A DNA stretch of 5,504 bases from CAYJFK01 sp964369475. Lineage in GTDB: Bacteria > Bacillota > Clostridia > Oscillospirales > Feifaniaceae. The notes beneath the pieces were generated by a model that searched no databases, was not told the DNA's origin, and saw only the letters and a list, made by a program, of their open reading frames with translations. This document shows positions 1 through 5,504 of this stretch, piece by piece (position 1 is the first letter of the stretch; each line of letters begins with the position of its first letter). The stretch spans positions 1-5,504 of the forward strand of contig CAYJFK010000099.1 in NCBI GenBank assembly GCA_964369475.1. The letters are read 5' to 3'. The translations under genes were made by a program, and so were the position numbers.

Positions 1-17
1 AAGCCTTTAAGCGGTCT

Positions 18-46
18 TTGCCGCCAAGCATTGCGGCATATATAAG
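18..46 (+). promoter_or_regulatory. candidate sigma-A-type promoter upstream of divIVA
   Basis: A TTGCCG box at 18-23 and a TATAAG box at 41-46 are separated by exactly 17 bases. They match the -35 and -10 consensus at 4 of 6 and 5 of 6 positions. Transcription would begin near 52-54 and give a divIVA leader of roughly 110 bases. A second, weaker option is GTGACA (111-116) with TATAAA (131-136), but its 14-base spacing is poor. The region is AT-rich, so chance matches are likely. Confidence 0.3.
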
Positions 47-104
47 AGCTTTTAAACATGCCTTTTTACAGTAATGGCATATAAAAACGGGCAGAGCATC
101 TGCC
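35..104 (+). other. divIVA leader with direct and inverted repeats
   Basis: This non-coding stretch holds a direct repeat GGCATATA (35-42 and 76-83). An ATGCC at 58-62 can pair with GGCAT at 35-39 or with GGCAT at 76-80, but not both. A perfect 6-bp hairpin lies at 90-104, with arms GGCAGA and TCTGCC and loop GCA. If transcription starts near 53, the leader RNA would contain the 58-80 and 90-104 stem-loops. A TTTTT run at 63-67 follows the first possible pairing, but that stem is only 5 bp with a long loop, so I do not call it a terminator. The inverted repeat at 90-104 could instead be a small protein-binding site. Function is unknown. Confidence 0.35.
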
Positions 105-151
105 AATATCGTGACAGGTGCTGACACAAATATAAAAGAAAAATTGCAGCG

Positions 152-158
152 AAGGGGG
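152..158 (+). promoter_or_regulatory. divIVA ribosome binding site
   Basis: AAGGGGG lies 7 bases before the ATG at 166. This supports that ATG as the start, as does the N-terminal match of the product to DivIVA. Confidence 0.75.
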
Positions 159-165
159 ATACGAC

Positions 166-1020
166 ATGCTAACGCCGACAGAGCTTAAATCCAAACAGTT
201 CTCTAAGGCATTTTTCGGCGGCTACTCCATGCAGGAGGTCGACGAGTTTCTTGATGCGCTGACAGTGGACTACGAAAAACTTCACGGAGAAAATGCAGAG
301 CTTAGCAAGAAGGTGGAAAAACTTGTGGAGCGCCTTGCAAGTCTCGAGGAGCGAGAGGAGTCCATTAAGGCTGCTATTGTTAACACACAGCGCATGTGCG
401 ACAACATGACAAAGCAGGCAAACCAATCTGCCGAGCTTATAGAGCGAGATGCCAAGGCAAAGGGCGAGAAGATGCTCGAACGTGCCGAGGAGGCATACCG
501 CATGAAGGAGAGCGAGATAGACGATCTGCACCGTGCGGCAGGCGACTTTAGGGAGCAGCTTGTCGATCTGTACAGAAAGCATCTTGCGCTTATAACAGAG
601 CTTCCCGTATATGAAAAGGGCGAGGTAGCCACAATAGAAAAGGGCGCAGAAGCGGCACTTTCGAGCGGCGAGAACGGCGAGACCTATACAAGGGAGTTCG
701 ACACGCAAAAGATAGATCTGCCCGAGGAGCTCGATCAGGCAAGCTTTGGCGCAGAGGGCGACACCGTTATATTTGAAAGCCCCACAGCAGATAGTGTCGA
801 AATTGACAATCTCGACAGAGATCATGCCGACGACGAGGACGACGAGATAAATGCAATAAAACAGCCTGCTCCAAGGCCTATCGGCACAGATGCAGTCGAG
901 CTTATGGCGGACGATGAGGAGGACGAGGACTTTGAAATGTTCGATCACAACCCCCTCGACCACTCGCTCGAGTTTGGCCCAAACTACGATTTAAAGTCGG
1001 GGACAAAGGTTATAGAGTAG
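166..1020 (+). CDS. divIVA: DivIVA family cell-division / polar scaffold protein with acidic C-terminal tail
   Basis: The 284-residue product matches DivIVA, a coiled-coil protein that binds negatively curved membrane at septa and poles and recruits division or polar-growth partners. The N-terminal lipid-binding domain is clear: LTPTEL at 2-7, KAFFGGYS at 14-21, then EVDEFLD at 24-30. Residues about 31-140 are rich in Glu, Lys and Leu in a coiled-coil pattern. From about 150 the protein turns acidic and probably disordered, with acid clusters around 217-227 and 248-260. B. subtilis DivIVA is only about 164 residues, so this tail is long, although long tails occur in other Gram-positives. By alignment, F16 corresponds to the B. 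subtilis membrane-inserting F17, and the neighbouring Arg is replaced by Phe-Gly. The gene precedes ileS as in Bacillus. Family assignment is firm; the tail's role is unknown. Confidence 0.92.
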   Translation: MLTPTELKSKQFSKAFFGGYSMQEVDEFLDALTVDYEKLHGENAELSKKVEKLVERLASLEEREESIKAAIVNTQRMCDNMTKQANQSAELIERDAKAKGEKMLERAEEAYRMKESEIDDLHRAAGDFREQLVDLYRKHLALITELPVYEKGEVATIEKGAEAALSSGENGETYTREFDTQKIDLPEELDQASFGAEGDTVIFESPTADSVEIDNLDRDHADDEDDEINAIKQPAPRPIGTDAVELMADDEEDEDFEMFDHNPLDHSLEFGPNYDLKSGTKVIE

Positions 1021-1084
1021 CAGATCCGCTTTAGTAGCCGCTCGACAAGCATAAAGAGCTTATACCGACCTATTGCCAAGAGTT

Positions 1085-1115
1085 TTGGGCGGTTTAGATG
1101 ATATATAAATATAAT
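1085..1115 (+). promoter_or_regulatory. candidate promoter for ileS-lspA-rluD
   Basis: An exact TATAAT (1110-1115) sits in an AT-rich stretch in the divIVA-ileS gap. The best -35 is TTGGGC (1085-1090), with a 19-base spacer that is longer than ideal. Other -10-like boxes overlap (TATAAA at 1104-1109 and 1115-1120). An imperfect hairpin (1075-1090) overlaps the -35. If the promoter is used, the leader is only about 20 bases. Read-through from divIVA is also possible, since no terminator is evident between the genes. Confidence 0.4.
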
Positions 1116-1128
1116 ATAAATAGAGATC

Positions 1129-1134
1129 GAGGAA
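1129..1134 (+). promoter_or_regulatory. ileS ribosome binding site
   Basis: GAGGAA ends 8 bases before the ATG at 1143. This fixes the start, which also matches the usual IleS N-terminus (MDYNQTLNLPSTEFSMR). Confidence 0.7.
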
Positions 1135-1142
1135 GATGAAAC

Positions 1143-3890
1143 ATGGACTACAACCAGACACTTAATCTACCAAGCACCGAATTTTCAATGCGCGCGGGGC
1201 TACCAAAAAAAGAGCCCGAAATACTTGCAAAGTGGAAAGAAATGGATGTCTATAACGGCATACTTGCCAAAAACAAGGACAAGCCGCTATACATTTTGCA
1301 CGATGGCCCTCCATACGCTAACGGCGATATTCACATGGGTCATGCCCTTAACAAGTGCCTAAAGGACTTTATCGTTAAGAGCAAGAACATGACAGGCTTT
1401 AAGTCGCCCTATGTGCCGGGGTGGGACACTCACGGACTTCCCATCGAGAGTCAGGCAATTAAGAAGTACGGCATTGATATGAATAACATCTCGCCCGTTG
1501 ATTTTAGAAAGACATGTAACGATTTTGCCGTTATGTATGCCAAAAATCAGAGCGAGCAGTTCCAGCGTCTTGGCGTTTTAGGCGAGTGGGACAACCCATA
1601 CATGACGCTCGAGCCAAAGTTTGAAGCTAAGCAGATTAGAGTATTTGGCGAGATGGCAAAGAAGGGCTATATCTACAAGGGCATGAAGGCTGTATACTGG
1701 TGTCCGCACGATGAAACGGCTCTTGCCGAAGCGGAGATTGAATATTCGGACGATCCTTGTATATCTGTCTTTGTTCGCTTCCCTCTAAAGGACGACAAGG
1801 GCATGATATTCGCAAAAACAGGGCTTGATAAGATTGATGTTGTTATATGGACTACAACAATATGGACGCTCCCCGGCAACCTTGCGATAGCACTGCACCC
1901 CGAGCTTGACTATTCCGTTATGGAAAAGGACGGTCAGGGCTATATTCTTGCAACAGAGCTTGCAGAGAAGGTGCTTAGTGCGGCAGGCATTGAAGATGCC
2001 AAAGAGGTGCTAAGGGTTAAGGGTAGCGACTTAGAGTATATGAAGGCATCGCACCCCTTTATCGATAGGGAGTCGCTAATTGTTAATGGCGACCACGTAA
2101 CGACAGATGCAGGTTCGGGTTGTGTTCACACCGCCCCCGGTTTTGGTGCGGACGACTTTGAAATAGGCAAGAAGTACGGCATCTCGCCGCTTGTCTGTGT
2201 AGACGGCAAGGGCAAGCTTACAGAGGAGGCAGGCGAAGTTTGTGCAGGACTTGGCACAGACGATGCTAATATTGCCATACTAAAGCACATGGCGCACACA
2301 GGCTCGCTACTTCACAAGCAGAAGATAAAGCATCAGTATCCCCACTGTTGGAGATGTAAGACTCCAATTTTGTTCAGAGTTACAGAGCAGTGGTTTTGCT
2401 CGGTCGACGGATTTAAGGACGAGGCACTAAAGGCAATTAACGATGTTAAGTGGTACCCTGCATGGGGCGAGGAGCGCATAACCTCTATGGTGCGTGACAG
2501 AAACGACTGGTGTATATCACGTCAGCGTCTGTGGGGCGTTCCGATCCCGATTTTCTATTGCGACAAGTGCGGCAAGGCCATAATAAACGATGAGACTATT
2601 GACAGCGTTGCAAATATATTTGCAGCAGAAGGCTCGAACGCTTGGTACGCCAAGGAGGCAAAGGAGCTACTTCCGACAGGCTACAAGTGCGAGTGCGGTC
2701 ATGGTGAGTTTAGAAAAGAGACCGATATAATGGACGTTTGGTTTGACTCGGGCTCGTCGCACGCCGCTGTGCTCGAGACTTGGGAGGGTCAGAGATGGCC
2801 GGCCGACATGTACCTCGAGGGCAACGATCAGCACAGAGGTTGGTTCCAGTCATCACTCTTAACCTCGGTCGCCACACGTGGTGTTGCGCCTTACAGAGAG
2901 GTTTTGACCTGCGGCATGGTCGTCGACGGCGAGGGCAAGAAGATGAGCAAGTCGCTCGGAAACGGCATTGCGCCCGACGAGATTACAGAGAAGTACGGTG
3001 CGGACATTCTTCGCCTTTGGGTGGCATCTGCCGACTATATGGACGATGTTAGAATTTCGCCGGAAATTATAAAGCAACTCTCCGAAATATACAGAAAGAT
3101 CAGAAATACCGCTCGTTATATCTTAGGTAACACGAGTGATTTTGACCCAAGCAAAGACATGGTGGCATTTGCCGACATGGAGGAGCTCGACAGATGGGCG
3201 GTAGCACGCTTAAACGAGGTTATATCGTCGGTTAGAAAGTCCTACGACAACTACACCTTCTATTTAATCTTCCACGCAATACACAATTTCTGCGTTGTCG
3301 ACATGTCGAACTTCTACCTCGACATTATAAAGGACAGGCTATATTGCGAGGATACAACAGGCAAGCTTCGCCGCTCGGCGCAGAGTGCCATGTATCAGAT
3401 TTTGGAAGCGCTAACACTAATGCTTGCGCCTATCCTTTCCTTTACAGCGGAGGAGATCTGGGCATCTATGCCGCACACAGAGGGCGTTAGCGGCGAGAGC
3501 GTTAACTACAACGACATACCGGAAGCTAAGGCATGTGATGGTGTCGACATGGAGAAGTGGAGCAAGATCTTAACACTTCGTGACGAGGCAAAGAAGGCGC
3601 TTGAAGTAGAGCGTGCCGAAAAGAAAATAGGTTCTTCCTTAGATGCTAAGGTAGTTCTTACAAGGGACGAGGACTACGATTTTGTTAAGAGCGTAGAGGG
3701 CATTTTGCCGACAGCCTTCCTTGTAAGTCAGGTCGAGGTCGCAAAGGGCGAGCCCTCTTGCGCAGTGCTTGCAGCCGATGGCGCACGTTGCGAGAGATGC
3801 TGGACGCACAGCGTAACGGTTGGCAGTAATGCCGCCCATCCTGATATATGCGACAGATGCGCAGGTGTTGTGGAGCGTCATGGCGTATAA
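1143..3890 (+). CDS. ileS: isoleucyl-tRNA synthetase (isoleucine--tRNA ligase)
   Basis: This 915-residue cytoplasmic class I synthetase joins isoleucine to tRNA-Ile using ATP and proofreads valine. Its length is normal for bacterial-type IleS. The HIGH-type motif is HMGH at 64-67 and KMSKS is at 600-604. The CP1 editing domain is present, with the Thr-rich peptide WTTTIWTLPGN at 236-246 and GSGCVHTAPG at 324-333. QWFCS is at 416-420, and DVWFDSGSSH at 531-540 precedes YLEGNDQHRGWF at 557-568. A conserved CWRC lies at 402-405. A further Cys set (C473, C476, C516, C518) may bind zinc. The C-terminal zinc finger is complete (C883, C886, C903, C906), as in the bacterial form usually sensitive to mupirocin. 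The editing peptide has Ile where E. coli and B. subtilis have Pro. No T-box leader precedes it. lspA begins within its last codons. Confidence 0.98.
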   Translation: MDYNQTLNLPSTEFSMRAGLPKKEPEILAKWKEMDVYNGILAKNKDKPLYILHDGPPYANGDIHMGHALNKCLKDFIVKSKNMTGFKSPYVPGWDTHGLPIESQAIKKYGIDMNNISPVDFRKTCNDFAVMYAKNQSEQFQRLGVLGEWDNPYMTLEPKFEAKQIRVFGEMAKKGYIYKGMKAVYWCPHDETALAEAEIEYSDDPCISVFVRFPLKDDKGMIFAKTGLDKIDVVIWTTTIWTLPGNLAIALHPELDYSVMEKDGQGYILATELAEKVLSAAGIEDAKEVLRVKGSDLEYMKASHPFIDRESLIVNGDHVTTDAGSGCVHTAPGFGADDFEIGKKYGISPLVCVDGKGKLTEEAGEVCAGLGTDDANIAILKHMAHTGSLLHKQKIKHQYPHCWRCKTPILFRVTEQWFCSVDGFKDEALKAINDVKWYPAWGEERITSMVRDRNDWCISRQRLWGVPIPIFYCDKCGKAIINDETIDSVANIFAAEGSNAWYAKEAKELLPTGYKCECGHGEFRKETDIMDVWFDSGSSHAAVLETWEGQRWPADMYLEGNDQHRGWFQSSLLTSVATRGVAPYREVLTCGMVVDGEGKKMSKSLGNGIAPDEITEKYGADILRLWVASADYMDDVRISPEIIKQLSEIYRKIRNTARYILGNTSDFDPSKDMVAFADMEELDRWAVARLNEVISSVRKSYDNYTFYLIFHAIHNFCVVDMSNFYLDIIKDRLYCEDTTGKLRRSAQSAMYQILEALTLMLAPILSFTAEEIWASMPHTEGVSGESVNYNDIPEAKACDGVDMEKWSKILTLRDEAKKALEVERAEKKIGSSLDAKVVLTRDEDYDFVKSVEGILPTAFLVSQVEVAKGEPSCAVLAADGARCERCWTHSVTVGSNAAHPDICDRCAGVVERHGV

Positions 3891-4386
3891 GGGAAAGAGA
3901 AAAATATCACTGCTCGGGTATAGCATTTTTGCCATATTGTCGATAATTGTTGTCGACAGGCTCGTTAAGTGGTGGTGTATAGACGTATTAAAAGAGCTTG
4001 GAACTATCCCCCTCATTGAGGGGGTATTCCACTTTACCTATGCCGAAAATACAGGGGCTGCATTTTCCATGCTCGAGGGGCGGCAGTGGCTGCTTATAGC
4101 GGTATCTGTCTTTGCGCTCGCCCTTTTTGGCTATGCGCTTGTCTCGAGAATCTATGCGCATCTGCTTACAGATATAGCCTTCCCCCTTGTTATAGGTGGG
4201 GCGATCGGAAATCTGTGGGACAGGGTGCAATATGGCTTTGTTGTAGATATATTTGATTTTCGCCTTATAAATTTTGCCATTTTTAATGTGGCAGATGCCG
4301 CCATATCGGTGGGGGCTGTGCTTATCATCGTGTATGGCTTGCTTTCGATAAAGCAGGAGTACGAGGAGCAGAAGGCTGTAAAGTGA
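3880..4386 (+). CDS. lspA: lipoprotein signal peptidase II (prolipoprotein signal peptidase)
   Basis: LspA is a membrane aspartyl protease that removes the signal peptide from diacylglyceryl-modified prolipoproteins. From the ATG at 3880 the product is 168 residues, a normal length. It has four hydrophobic segments, at about 11-25, 69-89, 99-112 and 134-155. Family motifs are in order: D26-x3-K30, ENTGAAFS at 56-63, GGAIGNLWDR at 106-115, VVDIFDF at 121-127 and FNVADA at 135-140. D123 and D139 match the catalytic aspartate pair. The start overlaps the end of ileS by 11 bases, with a GGAG at 3872-3875 only 4 bases upstream, so translation is probably coupled to ileS. Earlier in-frame starts (GTG 3865, TTG 3868, ATG 3820) would add residues with no family match. 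B. subtilis has ylyA between ileS and lspA; here it is absent. Confidence 0.95.
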   Translation: MAYKGKRKISLLGYSIFAILSIIVVDRLVKWWCIDVLKELGTIPLIEGVFHFTYAENTGAAFSMLEGRQWLLIAVSVFALALFGYALVSRIYAHLLTDIAFPLVIGGAIGNLWDRVQYGFVVDIFDFRLINFAIFNVADAAISVGAVLIIVYGLLSIKQEYEEQKAVK

Positions 4387-4409
4387 TTGGGGCTTAGGAA
4401 TTAGTAGTT

Positions 4410-4414
4410 AAGGA
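4410..4414 (+). promoter_or_regulatory. ribosome binding site that fixes the rluD-like start
   Basis: AAGGA lies 7 bases before the ATG at 4422. The in-frame TTG at 4419 is only 4 bases away, so the ATG is the better start. Confidence 0.65.
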
Positions 4415-4421
4415 AGAATTG

Positions 4422-5360
4422 ATGGAAAAAAAGATACTTGATGTTATAGAGGGTGGGCGGCTCGATGTCGCCCTTGCCGCTCTGCTCGATGTGAGCCGTG
4501 CGGTCGCTTCTCGTGTGATAGCGGAGGGCGGCGTTACTGTGTCGGGTGTCGTTGTGACCAAGGCAGGGTACAAGCTCGCTGTCGGCGACAGGGTCGAGGC
4601 AGAAGTGCCCGAGGCCGTACCTTGCGAGGCGGTGGCGCAGGATATACCGCTCGACATTGTCTACGAGGATAGCGAGATGCTCGTTATAAACAAGCCAAAG
4701 GGGCTTGTCGTGCATCCGGCGGCCGGCAATTTAGACGGCACGCTTGTTAATGCACTGCTCCACCACTGTGGCGACAGTCTGTCGGGCATAAACGGCGTTA
4801 TGCGCCCCGGCATTGTGCACAGGATAGACAAGGACACCTCGGGGCTACTTCTTGTAGCCAAGACCGACAGTGCCCACCGCAGTTTGGCGGAGCAGATTTC
4901 GTCGCACAGTCTCTCTCGTGTTTATGTTGCGCTTGTGCATGGCAAGGTTAAGGAGCTCGAAGGGGTAATAAACGAGCCGATAGCCCGTCACCCAACACGC
5001 CGCAAGGAGATGGCTGTCGCCCTTGGCGGTCGCAATGCCGTTACTCACTACAAGGTGCTTGCCTATTTCGACGGTTTTACACTGCTCGAATGTCGCCTCG
5101 AGACAGGGCGCACCCATCAGATAAGGGTGCACATGGCGCACAGGCATAACCCCGTTGTTGGGGATACCGTTTATGCAAAGAAGACCTTTAATGTGGGCGG
5201 TCAGATGCTACACGCCGCAAAGGTTGGCTTTGTTCACCCGAAGTCGGAACAGTATATGGAGTTTTACTCCGACTTGCCGCCGATATTTAAGACACAGTTT
5301 GCAAAGCTGAGAGGCTTTGAGGTGGTGTCGGACGATATTGGGTTATATGTAAAGCTTTAG
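4422..5360 (+). CDS. rluD: RluA/RluD family rRNA pseudouridine synthase
   Basis: The 312-residue product converts uridine to pseudouridine in RNA. An N-terminal S4 RNA-binding domain spans about 12-70 (GRLDVALAALL, then a VTVSG turn at 38-42). The catalytic domain begins near 78 with IVYEDSEMLVINKPKGLVVHP. The active-site motif is HRIDKDTSGLLLVAKT at 133-148, with D136 the predicted nucleophile. GRTHQIRVH at 229-237 and NPVVGDTVYA at 243-252 are the later family motifs. The HRxDKDTSG form and the S4 domain favour RluD-type enzymes, which modify 23S rRNA helix 69 in E. coli. The B. subtilis gene in this position is ylyB. The exact target cannot be read from sequence, so the symbol is by similarity only. 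It lies 35 bases after lspA, probably in the same transcript, and ends just before a strong terminator. In B. subtilis pyrR follows; it does not appear here. Confidence 0.9.
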   Translation: MEKKILDVIEGGRLDVALAALLDVSRAVASRVIAEGGVTVSGVVVTKAGYKLAVGDRVEAEVPEAVPCEAVAQDIPLDIVYEDSEMLVINKPKGLVVHPAAGNLDGTLVNALLHHCGDSLSGINGVMRPGIVHRIDKDTSGLLLVAKTDSAHRSLAEQISSHSLSRVYVALVHGKVKELEGVINEPIARHPTRRKEMAVALGGRNAVTHYKVLAYFDGFTLLECRLETGRTHQIRVHMAHRHNPVVGDTVYAKKTFNVGGQMLHAAKVGFVHPKSEQYMEFYSDLPPIFKTQFAKLRGFEVVSDDIGLYVKL

Positions 5361-5371
5361 TAGTTGTTTTT

Positions 5372-5418
5372 GCAAGTCCCCTCAAGCCTTTAAAGGGCTT
5401 GGGGGGATTTGCTTTTTT
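5372..5418 (+). terminator. strong intrinsic terminator after the rluD-like gene
   Basis: The arms 5372-5390 and 5394-5412 pair continuously through 19 positions, including three G-U wobbles, around a 3-base loop. The stem includes CCCC opposite GGGG and AAGCC opposite GGCTT. A run of six T (5413-5418) follows at once. The stop codon ends 11 bases before the stem. There is no matching T run on the minus-strand side, so it acts on + strand transcripts. It closes the ileS-lspA-rluD unit. Confidence 0.93.
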
Positions 5419-5446
5419 CTATCCTTTTTTAGCGACTTCAGTAAAA

Positions 5447-5478
5447 GATAATTAGCACTCGTTTGCCATGTCTGCCTA
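5447..5478 (+). promoter_or_regulatory. possible CIRCE-like HrcA operator with adjacent -10 box
   Basis: TTAGCACTC at 5452-5460 is an exact left half of CIRCE (TTAGCACTC-N9-GAGTGCTAA), the operator bound by the heat-shock repressor HrcA. At the canonical 9-base spacing, 5470-5478 reads GTCTGCCTA, matching 5 of 9 right-half bases. GATAAT at 5447-5452 resembles a -10 box touching the operator, an arrangement seen at heat-shock promoters, but no good -35 is visible. The regulated gene would lie past the window end. The degenerate right half makes this tentative. Confidence 0.35.
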
Positions 5479-5495
5479 TAAGGTTTTGTTTTTTG

Positions 5496-5504
5496 TGTGG
5501 ATAA
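5496..5504 (-). promoter_or_regulatory. exact DnaA box match at window edge
   Basis: TGTGGATAA is the reverse complement of TTATCCACA, the consensus binding site for the initiator and transcription factor DnaA. It is the only exact copy I found in the window and it ends at the last base, so I cannot see whether others follow. The neighbouring genes are not typical oriC neighbours. It could be an isolated regulatory site or chance. Confidence 0.35.

Noticed and set aside
1..74. Tail of an upstream gene on the + strand (open frame 3-74), or a minus-strand gene starting at 59
   Set aside because: The + frame is only 23 codons and unrecognisable. The minus-strand ATG has a poor, too-close AAGG and an unrecognisable product. 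Neither can be supported.
169..963. 264-codon open frame on the minus strand across divIVA
   Set aside because: It mirrors divIVA, has Cys- and Leu-rich composition typical of antisense reading, shows no family motifs and has no good ribosome binding site. It is a codon-usage shadow.
1075..1090. Terminator after divIVA
   Set aside because: The hairpin is short and bulged (GCC-AA with TT-GGC) and is followed by GGTTTAG, not a T run.
1021..1142. T-box riboswitch before ileS
   Set aside because: The gap is too short, lacks the conserved T-box sequence, and shows no terminator/antiterminator pair.
2780..3052. 90-codon + strand frame inside ileS
   Set aside because: It is out of frame within a highly conserved catalytic region of ileS, Arg/Gly-rich, with no recognisable motif.
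3820..3879. Upstream ATG extending lspA by 20 residues
   Set aside because: The extra residues overlap the ileS zinc-finger codons and match nothing in LspA. The ATG at 3880 gives a standard-length protein.
4419..4421. TTG as the start of the rluD-like gene
   Set aside because: It is only 4 bases from the AAGGA site and directly abuts an ATG with better spacing.

Overview
The window is an ordinary chromosomal housekeeping block of a low-to-mid GC Bacillota. Four genes lie head to tail on the + strand: divIVA, ileS, lspA and an rluD-like pseudouridine synthase gene. The organism is inferred, not proven, to be a Clostridia-class bacterium. The grounds are the DivIVA protein, the divIVA-ileS-lspA-rluA-family order familiar from Firmicutes, purine-rich Shine-Dalgarno sites (AAGGGGG, GAGGAAG, AAGGA), and an IleS with Cys-pair zinc sites.

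Layout. Positions 1-165 hold no gene I can support, only a possible promoter (18-46), repeated GGCATATA elements and two small inverted repeats ahead of divIVA. divIVA (166-1020) encodes a polar/septal scaffold protein with an unusually acidic tail. A 122-base gap (1021-1142) contains an exact TATAAT and the ileS ribosome binding site, but no T-box leader and no clear terminator. ileS (1143-3890) is a full-length isoleucyl-tRNA synthetase. lspA (3880-4386) starts inside the last codons of ileS. The rluD-like gene (4422-5360) follows after 35 bases. A very strong intrinsic terminator (5372-5418) closes the unit.

The last 86 bases (5419-5504) look like the upstream region of another gene. They contain an exact left half of a CIRCE (HrcA) operator with a degenerate right half at the canonical 9-base spacing. 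They end in an exact DnaA box touching the window edge.

How the genes work together: ileS-lspA-rluD look co-transcribed, combining isoleucine charging for translation, lipoprotein signal peptide removal at the membrane, and rRNA modification. divIVA may be read through into ileS, or ileS may use its own promoter. I see no mobile element, CRISPR array, tRNA or rRNA, and no convincing novel system. The most interesting signals are the regulatory motifs at the right edge and the leader architecture before divIVA.
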